NCBI GenBank assembly: GCA_017607445.1
Contig: JAEVHH010000004.1
Span: forward strand, 4,588,001-4,652,000
DNA: 64,000 nt
Direction: 5' to 3'
DNA from: Histoplasma ohiense
Taxonomy: Eukaryota; Ascomycota; Eurotiomycetes; Onygenales; Ajellomycetaceae
A program made the translations under genes and the position numbers. Below the pieces are notes generated by a model that worked only from the letters and a program-made list of their open reading frames with translations, was not told the origin of the DNA and made no database searches. Below, one piece after another: positions 24,243 through 36,899 of this stretch (its first letter is position 1; every line of letters starts with the position of its first letter).

Positions 24243-24644
24243 CTAGGACTGCGGAAAGGGAGGGGACCAGGGAATACATGCCTCCATCAGAGCTCTATCT
24301 ACTCGGAGCTCCAGCCCACTCAGCCCGATAGGGGTGCCCGATAGACGTCGCGAACATGCAGGTTGAAGAACAGAGTCTGGCTCACGAGGTCCCTGTACGA
24401 GCTCACCCTCGTCATGTTCGACATGTAAGGGCCTATGATCTTGTAGCATGCGACCACCATTTGCTCTCATATGAGAGAGCAATCGACTTGCTTGGTCCAT
24501 ACCCAACTTGTTTCCTGACCCAAAGAGTCTATCCAATCTCGCTCGTTCTTCCTCTGCTATCCTCCTTCGAATCCTAGTCTCTTCCGCATCTGCAACGCTT
24601 CTCTCAAGAATCGACCGGAGCTGGTCCTCTTCATCTTGCCTCAC
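24243..24644 (-). CDS. Hypothetical ORF with charged helix, weak
   Basis: Minus-strand open frame whose first half is a charged, helix-prone segment (DEEDQLRSILERSVADAEETR, RRIAEEERARLDRLF). No ATG opens it (the frame begins at a GTG) and an in-frame stop lies just upstream, so a 5' exon or a later Met would be needed. It may be the upstream part of the same transcription unit as 23675-24079 or a separate relic. No domain recognised. Confidence 0.25.
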   Translation of the reverse strand: MRQDEEDQLRSILERSVADAEETRIRRRIAEEERARLDRLFGSGNKLGMDQASRLLSHMRANGGRMLQDHRPLHVEHDEGELVQGPREPDSVLQPACSRRLSGTPIGLSGLELRVDRALMEACIPWSPPFPQS

Positions 24645-25200
24645 GCGCTAGGCCTCGGTGGCCTCAGCCTCAGATTCGCGAATTAGCCGCAGGTTCGCTT
24701 GAACAGCGCAAGTGAGCATTCATCTTCGTCGGTTTCCATAACGTGAAACGCTCTTTCGTTCCCGAAAACTAGGCAGAGTAAAATCGTTGCTAAAGTCTGT
24801 AGCTTGTCTTCTTTTTCCTTGGAGCCGAGCACGGTAAGTAGATAGATATTAGCTTTGGCTTCTTGTTTGTCAACTTAATAAAAGTGGTATAGAGAAGATT
24901 CATGTTGCGAGGAGCCCCCACCCTTGCATATTTCATGTATGACACTGGTGAATATGTCAGTGACAAAATGGAGCCATCAAAGAAGACATTTCCCCAGGTG
25001 TTCAGAATTGCACGGGGTCAATTGAGAATTGAGTTTCCTGTACATCGGTATCGTGTAGAGATGCTCTAATCCTGTATATTATTGTAAGTTACATGAAAAG
25101 GCGGATATCAAACATCATGCATAGAATGTTGTTTACTAAAAAAAAACAAACCAAACGATATGCCGTAAGTTATACAAGCAACTAGTTTGGTACAGCATAT
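24645..25200. other. Intergenic, nothing recognised
   Basis: AT-rich spacer leading to the stop of the SelO-like gene. No open frame or RNA gene that I can support. Confidence 0.5.
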
Positions 25201-27522
25201 TCATGAACTGCAACTGCACATAGTCATTCTCTTGAACTGCGGGACATCTCCGCAGAATCGCTCCTCCTCGTCTTTGTCCAAATTCCACTCCTCCTGGAAT
25301 GGATTCAGGGCCATGTGCATGACACGGTCGAGAATCCCTCGGTCGCCCTTGTTCTCGACATGTTGGATAACCTCATCGAGGATCCAGGATCGTGGAAGAA
25401 ACTATAGAATAATATTAAGATCTTGCATATTTTCCAGAACTAGACAAAGGTTGTAATATCCATGTATCCAGGTTTGATAGCACGGGGTGAGGGGGAAATA
25501 CTGACTTTCGGATTAACCGCCTTCATTGCTTTCTGTCTCTCTTCATCCGGTTCCATACCCCAGTCTTCAATGATACGGTTCCGCCATGAAGAAAGCCATT
25601 TGGCAATACGATCTTTGGCAGATTCTTCAGTATTGCCTACTCCACCGACGCCCTCTTTATGAAAGAAGATGCTTGCAATAGCTTTTCTCTTTTCATTAGT
25701 GTCAATGTCGGCGAGGTAGATGTTGGAAAGATGTCTGAAAAAATGATTGAAGTCAAGTTCAAGAGCCTCGAGGGTATCAAGTAGCTCTGAGAACAGCTCC
25801 TGGAAATCAGATTCCTTGGGGGTTTTCAACGCCAAGCGTGCCGACATGAGTCGTTTGTATTCATTCAGGAATACAGCTTTGTATTCTTCACCAGCGTTAT
25901 CGATGAGTTTCTCTGCTCTTTGCACAAGGGCCTTGCCAAATTCCTCAGTTACGCCTTTTGAAACGAAGGTCTCGTCATCTACCTTATCGCCAGCGCCCAT
26001 CAATTCACCCAAGGACTCTCCAAGTCGCACTAAATTCCACCAGATCACACTTGGCTGGTTCTTATATGAATATCGAAGGAGATGGTCATCGTGGTTCGGG
26101 GTAAACTGCGGGTCAAAGTTATCCATGAACGCAAATGGGCCGTAGTCGAGAGAAAGACCCATAATGGACGTATTGTCAGTATTTAACACTCCGTTCATGA
26201 AACCGTACGCCTGCCATGCGGCAACGGTCTTTGCGTTACGTCGAACTATCTCTCGATAGAGGCGGCTAAAGCGGTTCTCCTCCGCGCCCTTCTCTCCCTG
26301 GATTTCGTATTTAGGCACACCTCGCAAAGGATTATCGACAGACGGTGCATCTTTTACGTCAGGCGATACCGCAGATAGAGCGGCTGGAAGGGATTCCCAA
26401 CCAGGAAGAACATCCTCTGCTACATAGGTCGCCAATTTCCTGGAGAGATCTCTATCACCGCGGGATCCAGGAAGGTCAAAAGTTCCGATCCTGATCCAAG
26501 ATTGAGCAAAACGAGTCACAATGGCACCGGGCTCTAGCTGCTCTCTCCGCACTTTGGAATTGGGCAATAACACGAGCGAAAGGGCGCGTGTTGTAGGGAT
26601 TCCCAGAGCATTCAAAGCTAGCATCCGAGTGTTAGCAAAAAATAGAGATATTTTCATAGTTACAAAAAAAAGGCCACCTACCTTCTGAAACTATATACTC
26701 CCTGACGCTTGAGCGAAGAACGGCTTTTCCATCGGCAAACCGAGAATAAGGAGTTCTGCCAGCCCCTTTAATCTGAATCTCATATCGGATTTTCGTAGCA
26801 GGATTCGTTGATTCGAAGAGGCTGATGGCTCGCTACATATGTTGAGCATGAGTATTGTAGCTTAAAAATAGACAAGGAATATAAATGGCAACTTGGGCAT
26901 ACCCCATCTCCTAGCTGTCCAGCCCATGAACCACTGCAGAATTGCTGTTAATATACATCGTGATGCCGGGCGTCGAGTGGGGCATATACATACAATTGCC
27001 AGCCTCCACAAAAGTATTAGCACAAAATACAATTACAATAAAAGCTTACGAAAGATAGGCGTAAAACTAGACTTTCTCACCACCATAACACTGCGCCCAC
27101 GGATATACTCCTCCATTGTCCCTATCCCAAAATATTTTATTTCCCGAGACCAGATCGCGGAACTGCGCAGTCCTCTCCTCGCCATCTTTGAGGCCGATGT
27201 CCCTTAGCGCCTGCGGACTTACACTTAACAGCTCTGGTTGATCTGTCGGCTCAGGGCGGACATAGGTAAACAAGGCGCCTTTAACTAGCCGTGGTCCAAG
27301 TGCTTCGCGGGGCGCATTGTGAGAGGATTCCGGGGTTTCAAAAGCGGGGTCTGCTGGCAGTTTTGATGTGAAATTATTGGATTTGGGGAGTTCATCTAGA
27401 GACACTCCTGCCGTAACCGAATTGCTGCTTCCATTTCTTGTATGCGAGCCGGATAGATGAGCGGCCATCTGAGCAATGCGGAACTGAAGGGTAAACGATA
27501 GGTGGATGTTGCGAAACAGCAT
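25201..27522 (-). CDS. SelO/YdiU (UPF0061) family pseudokinase-like AMPylase
   Basis: SelO proteins are kinase-fold enzymes that transfer AMP to protein side chains; eukaryotic forms are mitochondrial. Exons: 27522-27081, about 26944-26903, 26832-26682, 26617-25506 and 25401-25201. Junctions 3-4 and 4-5 join exactly in frame. Family signatures: GVYPWAQCYGG, GQLGDG, RAISLFESTNPATK, IQIKGAGRTPYSRFADGKAV, SSVREYI, ALGIPTTRALSL, NTDNTSIMGLSLDYGPFAFMD and NHDD. The C-terminus ends RFCGDVPQFKR then CSCSS, with Cys where animal SelO has selenocysteine near the end. The N-terminus (MLFRNIHLSF, or the later MAAHLSG) is compatible with mitochondrial import. Odd point: the exon 1-2 junction does not resolve, and the conserved GHQFG after CYGG is not readable in frame. 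Confidence 0.85.
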
Positions 27523-27922
27523 ATGGCGAGAGAGTAAGAGATGGGAACACTTTTGCGGAAAGGAATGCTCAATTAATTATCATACAGCGATCTAAATAAT
27601 TTGAAATACGGGAAATAAGAATGGATTGACGGAACGAAAAGAGTCGATGCCACTGGGGAGGATGAGTGGAGTAGAGTTATTGGCAGCATTGGGTGGAACG
27701 ATGACATAACTGGGTTGCGATGGAAAATAGTTCAACTATTTATATCAGGCCAGAGAAGATAGCTAGATTCCTTTCTTAACCTAATCCTTCCTTCTTCAAG
27801 AATCCTTAAGAACACCCTTGTTACTTCCTTTCTCTTGTTGATCTGTTTGTTTTCAATTCTTTAAAAAGGAGATCCCTCTGGGTTTGTTTTCTTTTTTTAG
27901 AGAGATAGAATAGTTAATCAAG
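27523..27922. other. Host flank up to the transposon boundary
   Basis: Upstream region of the SelO-like gene. From about 27750 the DNA becomes AT-rich and CpG-poor, just before the first LTR begins at 27923. Confidence 0.6.
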
Positions 27923-28393
27923 TGTGATGGGTTAGCACCTGTTAGTAATTAACTTACACAATCAACTCTCCTCCTGCACCCACTTGTTCCTGGTCATTGT
28001 GACCTCATGTAACTCTCAATGTTCTTCCACTCCATGCTCTGTGCTTGTGTAGTCTCTAACAATTCTTCTGTGTAGCTCTTAACATTCTTCTGCTCTGTGC
28101 TCTGTACTTGTGTAGTCTCTAATAATTCTTCTGTATAGCTCTCAATGATTCTTTCATCTCATGCTCTATACTTGTATAGTTTCTAACAATTCTTTCATAT
28201 AGCTTTTAATATTCTTCTGCTCTGTACTTCACTATAAAACAGCTTCTGATATTTTTTCACTCTAAACTTCTCTTTATAAAAACTCTTTTTGTATAATCTT
28301 TTCTTCTGATTTCTTTTCTCTTTCTTTTCTTAATCAATTTGTAATCTGTAATTAGAATAGTATCAAATTGTTAATCAAAATATATTTGTTATA
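27923..28393 (+). repeat. 5' LTR of A0
   Basis: 471 bp with three copies of the internal unit of about 64 bp. It carries AATCAATTTGTAAT at 28332-28345, pairable (two G-U wobbles) with ATTATGAATTGATT at the LTR end (28393-28406). Confidence 0.85.
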
Positions 28394-28681
28394 TTATGAA
28401 TTGATTCTTCTGTATTTAAAATCTGAGTATTTTGTTATTAATTCTTACATCTGAGTGCATTGTTTATAGATCTGAGTGTCTAGTTATTATAAGAGATTTC
28501 TCATAAGTCTGAGTGTTTTTATTATTAGTTATATAGACTGTTATATCTAAGTGTCTGAAATACAATTGACTGTATTCTATAAAGAGATCTGAGTATCTAT
28601 GAATCATAATACTATGAATAGTGTTTATGAAGAAGCTTGATAAACTTAGCAGTGCAATACTGTGAATAGTGTCTGTAAGAG
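27923..28681 (+). mobile_element. Family A copy A0, left part (outermost element)
   Basis: LTR 27923-28393 (471 bp), starting TGTGATGGGTTAGCACC and ending GTTATA (decayed GTTACA), then about 290 bases of leader matching that of A1 and A3. It is cut at 28681 by element B2. The rest of A0 should lie beyond the right end of the window. TCAAG just before the LTR would be its target duplication, but the partner is outside the window. Confidence 0.85.
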
Positions 28682-29196
28682 TGTGATTCAAAGATTACTT
28701 GAGCTGTTCAAAGCTTCTAAGCTTTGCAGCTCTTTTTATACAAAATAACTAGTGCAGTAGTATCTATCATTCTTGATAATAGAGAGTGATATACACTATA
28801 AAAGAATAATAAGCTGAAATTATCATATTCTTCTCTATCAAATCTGTCTATATCTTTGTGATGAAAATAGTGTTCTGCTGTGTGCATCTGTTTTTGTGAT
28901 GTGCTATTTCTGAGATATCTGTAGTATGGTATTCATCAAGTTCTTGTTATGATTGTGTGTCTTCTAACTGCAATAGATAAGACACTCACTTTGCATATAT
29001 AAAAGTCTCTATCACAACAACATCAGTTCATCACTAATCAATGTCATATTCACAATTATTTTTTTTCATTTATTCTTTTATATTCTCTTCATTTACTCTT
29101 CTCTGTCTTATTTCAATTGTTCTATATATCTATTCTTTTCTATTAAATGTCTAGTCTCTTTTTATTCTGTGATATGATATCTGATTGCTGTGTCTT
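28682..29196 (-). mobile_element. Family B copy B2, first segment
   Basis: Starts with a 145-bp LTR (28682-28826) nearly colinear with the B1 LTR at 34031, followed by the same downstream sequence (TTCTTCTCTATC...). It is inserted in A0 and then interrupted by A1 at 29197. Continues at 43222-43308 and 57227-57364. As in B1, this is the 3' LTR side of a minus-strand element. Confidence 0.8.
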
Positions 29197-29731
29197 TGTG
29201 ATGGGTTAGCATCTGTTAGTAATTAACTTACACAATCAACTCCCTTTCTGCATCTGCTCATTTCTGATCACTGTGATCTCACATAACCCTCAATGTTCTT
29301 CCACTCTGTGCTCTGCACTCATATAGTTTCTAATGATTCTTCTGTGTAGCTCTTAACATTCTTCTGCTCTGTGCTCTGCATTTATATAGTCTCTAACAAT
29401 TCTTCTGTGTAGCTTCTGATGTTCTCTCACTCTGTGTTTCACATTCATATAGTCTCTAACAATTCTTCTGTATAGCTCTCAATGATTCTTCTCATTCCAC
29501 ACTTCACATTTATGTAGTTTCTAACAATTTTTATATATATCTCTTAATGTTCTTTCACTCTGCACTTCACTGTGGAGCAGCTTCTGATATTCTTCTACTC
29601 TGAACTTTTTTCTATAAGAACTCTCTTCATACAATCTTTTCTTCTGATTTCTTTTCTCTTTCTTTTCTTAATCAATTTGTAATCTGTAATTAGAATAGTA
29701 TCAAATTGTTAATTGAAGTATGTCTGTTATA
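29197..29731 (+). repeat. 5' LTR of A1
   Basis: 535 bp, TG...TA (decayed CA), with four internal units of about 64 bp. AATCAATTTGTAAT at 29670-29683 is the exact reverse complement of ATTACAAATTGATT at 29731-29744, which overlaps the LTR end. Confidence 0.9.
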
Positions 29732-30109
29732 TTACAAATTGATTCTTCTGTGTTTAAGATCTGAGTGTCTTGTTATTAGTTCTTACATCTGAGTATATTG
29801 TTATCAGTTCTTATGTCTGAGTGCATTGTTTACAGATCTGAGTGTCTAGTTGTTATAAGAGATTTCTCATGAGTCTGAATGCTCTTATTGTTAGTTATAT
29901 AGACTGTCATGTCTAAGCATTTGAAACACAATTGACTGTGTTCTACAAGATCTGAGTGTCTATAAACTGTAACACTGTGAATAGCATTCATAAAGAAGCT
30001 TGATCAAGCTTAGTGCTGCAACACTGTGAATAGTGTCTATGAGAAAATCAAATGTCTACAAGTATTCCTTTTCTTTTTTTTATATTATTATTACATATTC
30101 TTAGACATT

Positions 30110-31033
30110 GAAATGAACTACAAACAATTCTACAAACACCCACTGCATTCAAACACAGTGGATGATAACTTAGATCTACAAAGTATTCTTCAGCAGCAGA
30201 CACTACAGATGACTGAATTGCAACAATAATTTGCTAAAATGAGCACTTCTGCATTCACTGTTCCTTCTACACCCACATCTCATGAAAAACTCTCAAGAGA
30301 GAAGCTCTCAATTCTCAATAAATATGAGAGAGATCTAGCACTCTACCTCACATGGAAGTCAAAAATGAACATCAAATTGAACATTGATGAACAAGCAATA
30401 GACTTGCTATCCAATCAGATGTGATATATTTATAGTAGATTGAATAGCAACATATTAGCAAAATTTCAATTCTGAATGAGTCATTGCCAGAATCATCAGC
30501 ATACATCAGAGCTAGTTTTTCAACAACTCAACTCTTTCTTCCTCAATTCTACACTTCAAGTCAAAACATTAGACTGACTTAATCAGACTTGTCAGATGAA
30601 TGTTGTGTTGATAATTTATCTTTCTGAATTCAATCACAAGCTTCTAGAAGCAGATGAGCAAGACTGAGACAATACTGTCAAGATCAACATACTGTTCAAG
30701 AATTTGAACTTTCAGTTGTATAATCAAAGTATAGAGTGTCTGAAGCTCTCAATATACAGTGAATTCTGTGTTGATCTTTGTCTGTTGAACAACAATCTGT
30801 CTCAGTTTCACACATTTCAAAATTATAGAGAATTCTGCTGAATAAATATATACATCTCAAACCACTCTGCAGCACTCTTCATCTTTGAATCAGAATCAAT
30901 GAACTGAATTTCATATGTGAATACAAGTCATCTGAGAGTCTTCAATGTCTCAGAAAAGAATACCACTGACTGAATTGTCAGAGAAATCTGCATACACTGC
31001 AACAAGTCAGAGCACTTCACAAATCAATGTTCA
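30110..31033 (+). pseudogene. A1 gag remnant
   Basis: Structural protein of the retrotransposon particle. Begins around MNYKQFYKHPLHSNTVDD with a Gln-rich stretch. A capsid-like middle follows with several in-frame stops (mostly TGA), and it ends near a zinc knuckle CIHCNKSEHFTNQC. The same frame is recognisable in A2 (minus, 56461-55500) and A3 (59438 onward), which supports the assignment. Confidence 0.7.
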
Positions 31034-31229
31034 AATACAATCATCTCAAGTAAACCCCCCACACACATGAATGCTGTGTTGTCTGTGGATAGACAAGAAC
31101 AGAGAAAAGATGAGCTCTCACTCTAAAATACAGATAAGAGCTCAAGAAGCAAAAAGCTAGCTGAAGATTTGAGTAAAAAATGCAAATGAACACAATCATG
31201 ATTTCTGTCATTGTAAATAGCTTAGTCAA

Positions 31230-34030
31230 TATACAAGTCACTACACTCTTATAGACATTCAGCTGATTGAAAAGCATAAGCTTCAGTGTATTCTCTTTTT
31301 CAAACTGTGTAAGCTCAGTGAATTTGACAGCCTCAGAGAATCCACCTTCTACAATATGATAAAATTTAATATTGATGTAGAAGGACACAAGAAAAAGAAT
31401 GTATACACATACAAAATACAAAATCTTGAGTACAATCTAATACTCAGTCTATCATGACTCACAGAATTTGAAATCTTGTTGAATATATACAATCACTGTC
31501 TTATTTTCTCAGAAGATGATTGTGTTTACAAGAAGAATGTTGATAGAACTGCTGATCTTACTCAGATATCAGTGAAAGTGTACAAACTACTAATTCATCA
31601 AATGCATGAGAAGAAGAATGTCCAAGTGTTTGCTGCTAGTATAATGAATATCAAGAAAGCATTAGAAAAGTTAGAATCTAAAGATCTCAAGAAATCATGC
31701 AAGAAACTACTCAAATCATATAAAGACTTTGCAGATGTATTCAATGAGAAAGAAGCTGAAAAGCTTCTCTCTCACTGAGAACTCAGTATAGATCATACAA
31801 TCAAGTTTATTAAGAAAGACAGTAAGAACTCACAATCATTCTGAGATTCTCTCTACAGCATATCATGCAATGAGCTTCTCATTCTATGAAAAATGCTCAA
31901 CAGATTACTAGACAAAGACTTCATTTGTGTTAGCAACTCACTCACTGCAGCATCTGTACTGTTTGCAAAGAAATCAGAAGATGACTTATGATTCTGCATT
32001 GACTATTGAGAACTCAACAAGATTACACAGAAGAACTGATATCTTCTTTCACTCATCAATGAAATGCTTGAACAGATAGAAAAAGCAAAATGATTTATGA
32101 AACTTGACATCTCTGTGATCTTCTACAAGATAAGAATTAATGAAGATGATGAATGACTAACTGTCTTTTGTACACATTACAGATTATACAAATGAACAGT
32201 GACTCTCTTTGAATTAGTAAATGCTTTGAGTACATTTCAGAAATACATTAACTGAGCTCTATGAGATCTGCTTGATGAGATCACCTCAGTATACATGAAT
32301 GATATCTTGATCTTCACTGATGAATTGCTCACTGAGTATCATAAACACATATAACAAGTTCTTGACCATCTATGAAAAGCTGAACTGCAAGTGGACATTG
32401 ATAAATGTGACTTTGAGATCAAGTCTATAATCTATCTAGAATTCATCATTGAAGCTGAAAAAGATGTATGTATGAATTCTAAGAAGATGAAAGCAATTCT
32501 CAACTGAGAGACATCAGTCTCAGTAAAAGAGACTAGAAGCTTTTTAGAGTTTGTCAACTTCTACTGAAGATTTATCAAGAACTTCTTCAATATTGTACAA
32601 TCACTAATGAATCTGATCTGAAAAGATACTGTATTTCAATGAACTGACAAAGCAGACACAGTATTCAAAAAGCTGAAGTATATATTCACAAACATTTCAA
32701 TGCTGCAATCATTCAATTCAGATAAGCATACAATTCTTGAAACAGATGTCTCAGATTATATAGTAGATGAGACACTGATGCAATATGACAACAAAAGTAT
32801 TCTACAATTTTATATCTTCATCTCAAAAAAAATGTCACTCATTGAATGCAACTATAAGATCTACAACAAGAAGCTTCTAGTGATCATACAATGTCTCAAA
32901 AAATGAAAATTCAAACTTATGAGTGTTGAGAGATTCAAGATTGTTACTGATTATAAGAATCTAGAGTACTTCACAATCACTTATAAACTCACTGAGAGAC
33001 ATATGTGTTGATCATTGTTTCTTAGTCATTTTTCATTCACAATTCATTATTGATTTGAAGTAGAGAACACTCTTGTGAATGCTCTGTTCCACTGAGAACA
33101 AGATATATCATCTGATGACTTGAATGACAGATGGAAACACTGAGAGCATTGATTAATCAACTCAGTAATTATAGAAAGTTCTACACAATCAGATGAACTC
33201 TGCATACATATCAATCAGTTCTGAGCTCAAGAACCCTCACTCAAAGAACAATGAAGACTAGCAACAGAGACAGATGAATTCTGACAACAAGTCATCAAAG
33301 TTATACAAAGCAAAGCATCTCAATTCTCTGCAGACATATATTCAAGAACAGATATCTCAGCATATTCAATTGATGATGACAACTGCTTACACTTTTGAGA
33401 TAGACAATGAGTCCTCAATTCAGAATCTCTATAAACACAGATCATATAAAAAATTCATGACTCATCAATGATCAGACATTCAGAACACAAAATTATATAC
33501 AACATCATTATTCAAGAATTCTACTGATCAGATATATCAAAAGATATACATCAGTTCATACACAACTGTGATCACTGCAGCTCAATAATAATATGACATG
33601 AATATCAAAAAGAGATGCTGAAGCCTCTATCTGTCTTCAATCAAACTTGACATAATATAGCTATCAATTTTGCAGTTTTCTTACTCAAAAGCAGAGGTTC
33701 TACAAACATTCTAGTCATTGTCAACTGATTCAGCAAAGATGTAATACTACAGCTCTGTGATAAGATGAATACTGAAGTAGTTGCAGATGTCTTCATCAGA
33801 AGCTCATTCTATTATATACACAGTCTGCCTTCATTCATTGTGTCAGATAGAGACAGTCAATTCATCAGTGCACTCTGAGCTCATATATGTCAATTATTAA
33901 GAATCAAATGAAAGTTATCAACAGTATACCACTCAGAGACTGATGAAGTTACTGAGAGAATGATACAAATAGTAAAGAACATTCTTTATAAGTTCTGCAA
34001 TTACATACAAAACAACTGAAGCAATCTGCT
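31230..34030 (+). pseudogene. A1 pol remnant, protease to integrase
   Basis: Polyprotein decayed by stops. Recognisable parts: protease-like YTLIDIQLIEKHKLQ, RT parts (FCIDY-ELNKI, FMKLDIS, YMNDILIFTDELLTEYHKH with a Y-x-N-D instead of the usual Y-x-D-D), RNase H (ILETDVSDYIVDETLMQYD, SLIECNYKIYNKKLLVII) and the integrase core up to the B1 insertion at 34030. The changed catalytic Asp (GAT to AAT) is of the same type as the other mutations. Confidence 0.8.
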
Positions 34031-34176
34031 TGTAGTTCAAAGATTGCTTAAGCTGTTCAAAGCTTCTAAGCTTTGCAGCTCTTCTTATACGAAATAACTA
34101 GTGCAGTAGCATACACCATTCTTAATAATAGAGGGTGGTGTACATCATGGAAGAATAATAAGCTGAAATTATCACA
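34031..34176 (-). repeat. 3' LTR of B1
   Basis: 146 bp, exactly the length of the partner at 41844-41989. Unusually short for a gypsy LTR. Also matches B2 at 28682-28826. Confidence 0.85.
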
Positions 34177-34569
34177 TTCTTCTCTATCAAATCTGTCTAC
34201 ACTTTTGTGATAGAAATAGTGTTATGCTGTGTGCATCTGCTTTTGTGATGTGCTATTCTGCAATAGATAAGGTGCTTGCTTCATATGCACAAGAGTTTCT
34301 ATCACAACAACACCAGCTCATCACTAATCAATGTCATATTCACAACTATTCTCTTTCATTCACTCTCTTGTACACTCAGCCTCTCTTACTCTGCTTCAAT
34401 TGTTCTATACATCTATCCCCTTCTATTGAATGTCTAGCTTCTCTATTCTGTGATATGGCCTCTGATTGCTGCATCTCTCACTGTTCTGATTGTGTTGTGT
34501 GATCTATTGATAAGTTCTTGTTGATCAAACCTTGTCAAAAGCTAATCTGATGATTTTTGTGATTGCTAA

Positions 34570-36007
34570 TTGTCATTAGTTTCTACTTCTCATTGTCAGA
34601 GTGTCTGTCTTGTTTGTGATCATCTCATCTCCTTTTCTGATGCCTCTTCTGCGCGTGATCTCACTTCTGTTGAGGAGATCGCCCTCAATGACATTGTGGG
34701 GGTAGCATGTGACAATGACAACATGGCTATCTTTTCTGATGATGGGGACACAAGTGAGGTGGTTGATGAGAATGTGAGTGATGATGACAGTGTTTGTGAA
34801 GATGATGAAATGATGGATATCTCTGTGTTGTCTTCTGCTGCTGTCTTCTCTGCTTTTATTTGTGCCTCTGTCTCCTCTGCTCTCTTCAATTCCATCTCTC
34901 TCACTCTCACTGATCCTCTTCTCTCTTTCTATACTGGTTTCTTTCTTTCTTCCACTCTTCAAGAAGCTCTGCACATCTTTCACAGCCTCTCTCTCTATTC
35001 TTCACACCCCTCTTCTGCTCCCACTGTCTTCATCAAAACACAATTTCATATGCAAGCATTGTATGATACAATCTGCTTTGCTAGTTATTCATCTGTTGCA
35101 TCTCTTGCTTGGAGTAAGTATGAAATCTTTAGCAATCTCACACATTCTCTGAATTCTGCTGTTGTTTGTATCAATTGTACTGAGTGTATATCATATCTCT
35201 TTTTGTCTCTTTTCTACAATTTTCTTTCTAACTTTTGTAGGTGAAATTGTACAGAGTCTCTGTGTTATTGAGATTATGACAGATGAAGATCTCTGTGTTA
35301 TATTTGCTTATATCAATTTTTGCATTGCTTCTCTGTCTTTGTATGCTTTCAGTCTGTCAGATGAGTGTCTTCACTCTCTTTGTTGATGAATGACTTCTGA
35401 ATTAGTTATTTGTAGAAAGGAGATACACATGCAGAGTAGTCTGAACAGCAATGTGATGCTTTTTTATACTTACAGTGAGTATATATCTGTTCTCTGTGCT
35501 GATTGTGTGAGAGACAAAGAGTCATTTCAATTTTGTGTTCTGTCTTCTGTGTGTGACTATTCTGCTGACTGCTCTCATCTCTGCTGCAACTGTCTCTGAA
35601 GCTTCAAGAGAAGTTTCTGTTTCTTTGATAAGTGTACACTTCTTTCTTTTCATTGTGATGGCTGTTAATGTTCTACAGTTACTTCTGATGTCACTCTGTG
35701 TACATCTATCTCTGCTCCCTCTCTTTCTTCCCTTTCTTCAACTCTCATTGAGTGAGTGTCTGTCATCTATTCTTATAGAAGCTCAGATGCCCACTCAACT
35801 GCTCTGCTCACTTCTTTCTCATCTCTCTTCTTTCTGATCAGTTTTTCTCTGTGTACACATACTCATTGTTTTGTTGAACTTTCTGTGAATCTCTCTATTG
35901 AAGATATCAAATCAATGTGTCAGGCTCTGTGTGAGATGGAGGTGTGCACTGCACTTCTACACATGTGCCTTGAGATTCTGGAGTTTTTGACACAGGCTGA
36001 TTTTTAG
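34570..36007 (+). pseudogene. Antisense cysteine-rich accessory gene of family B
   Basis: Plus-strand gene opposite to pol, between integrase and the 3' LTR. Exon 1 extends to 35185; a GTATAT donor and a TTTTGTAG acceptor (intron 35186-35240) join in frame to exon 2 from 35241. The first ATG is uncertain (34570 is a TTG; ATG at 34723). An acidic Asp/Glu-rich stretch (SDDGDTSEVVDENVSDDDS) precedes Ser/Leu-rich segments. Then follow Cys clusters CINCTEC and, around 35490-35610, CADC, FC, C-x5-C and CCNC, loosely like a zinc cluster. Stops from about 35387 break the frame. No known family recognised. B2 carries the same 5' part (57227-57364). Confidence 0.5.
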
Positions 36008-36899
36008 TCTTTCTTCTATTGTGTACAAATAGTTTCCAGGGTGTTGATTTGAGCATTTCATTGGCATGCATCTTTTTCTTTGTGCTTCAATTTCTCTGTA
36101 TTTTTAGAAATTGAGCAAAGCCTCTGCAGCAGTCATTAGAGCTGTGTGTGAATAGATCATTTTTCTGACTTTCTTTTTCTCTTTCTCTTCTAGTTGTTAA
36201 TCTTATGTGATCTTTTATCAGTTCTATACTTGATGACTAGATGCAGCAGATCTCATGTTTTTCAATGAGAGTCTTCTGCCTTCATATATTATACTGTTCC
36301 TTTTTGCAAGCTCAGACAACTACAGTGAATGATCTGTCAAAACTAATCTCATCTGATCTCTGAGTGTTCTCAGATGCTGAAATAGCTTGATTCAACATGT
36401 CTGCTGATGTTTCTGACAGTTCATTCTCTGAGATCTCTACAATTGAGCTAGTGTAGACAGTTGAATTCTCTTCTGAATCTCTTTGTTTCTTGCAACTCAA
36501 TTCATGTGCTGATTAACTGTCTCTAGTTCATCTCTGACTGTGTTGCACTCACTGTCTATGTTGCAATATTGTACAGTCAGCAACAGTCTCATCACTTATC
36601 AGAGTGTGCTGTATATCTGTCTTTTCCATTTCCTTTCATTCTTTTTTGATTATTGTTGAGAGGTCTGAGTAAGTGATATCATCTGATTTGTAAGTGTTGA
36701 TGATTTCTCTAACTTCTCTGAGCTTTTCTATCATAAGCTCTCTTTTCTTCAACACTGATGATAGTGCTGCAGATGATCACAGCTCATTGAGATCCTCTGT
36801 CTTCATTTCTACAAGATGAGAGTCATTTATAAAATTGTGTAGAATCCATCCCTCTGATTCTTTCAAAGTGTATGTTTCAAGGAGGTGTGATTTGAGGAT

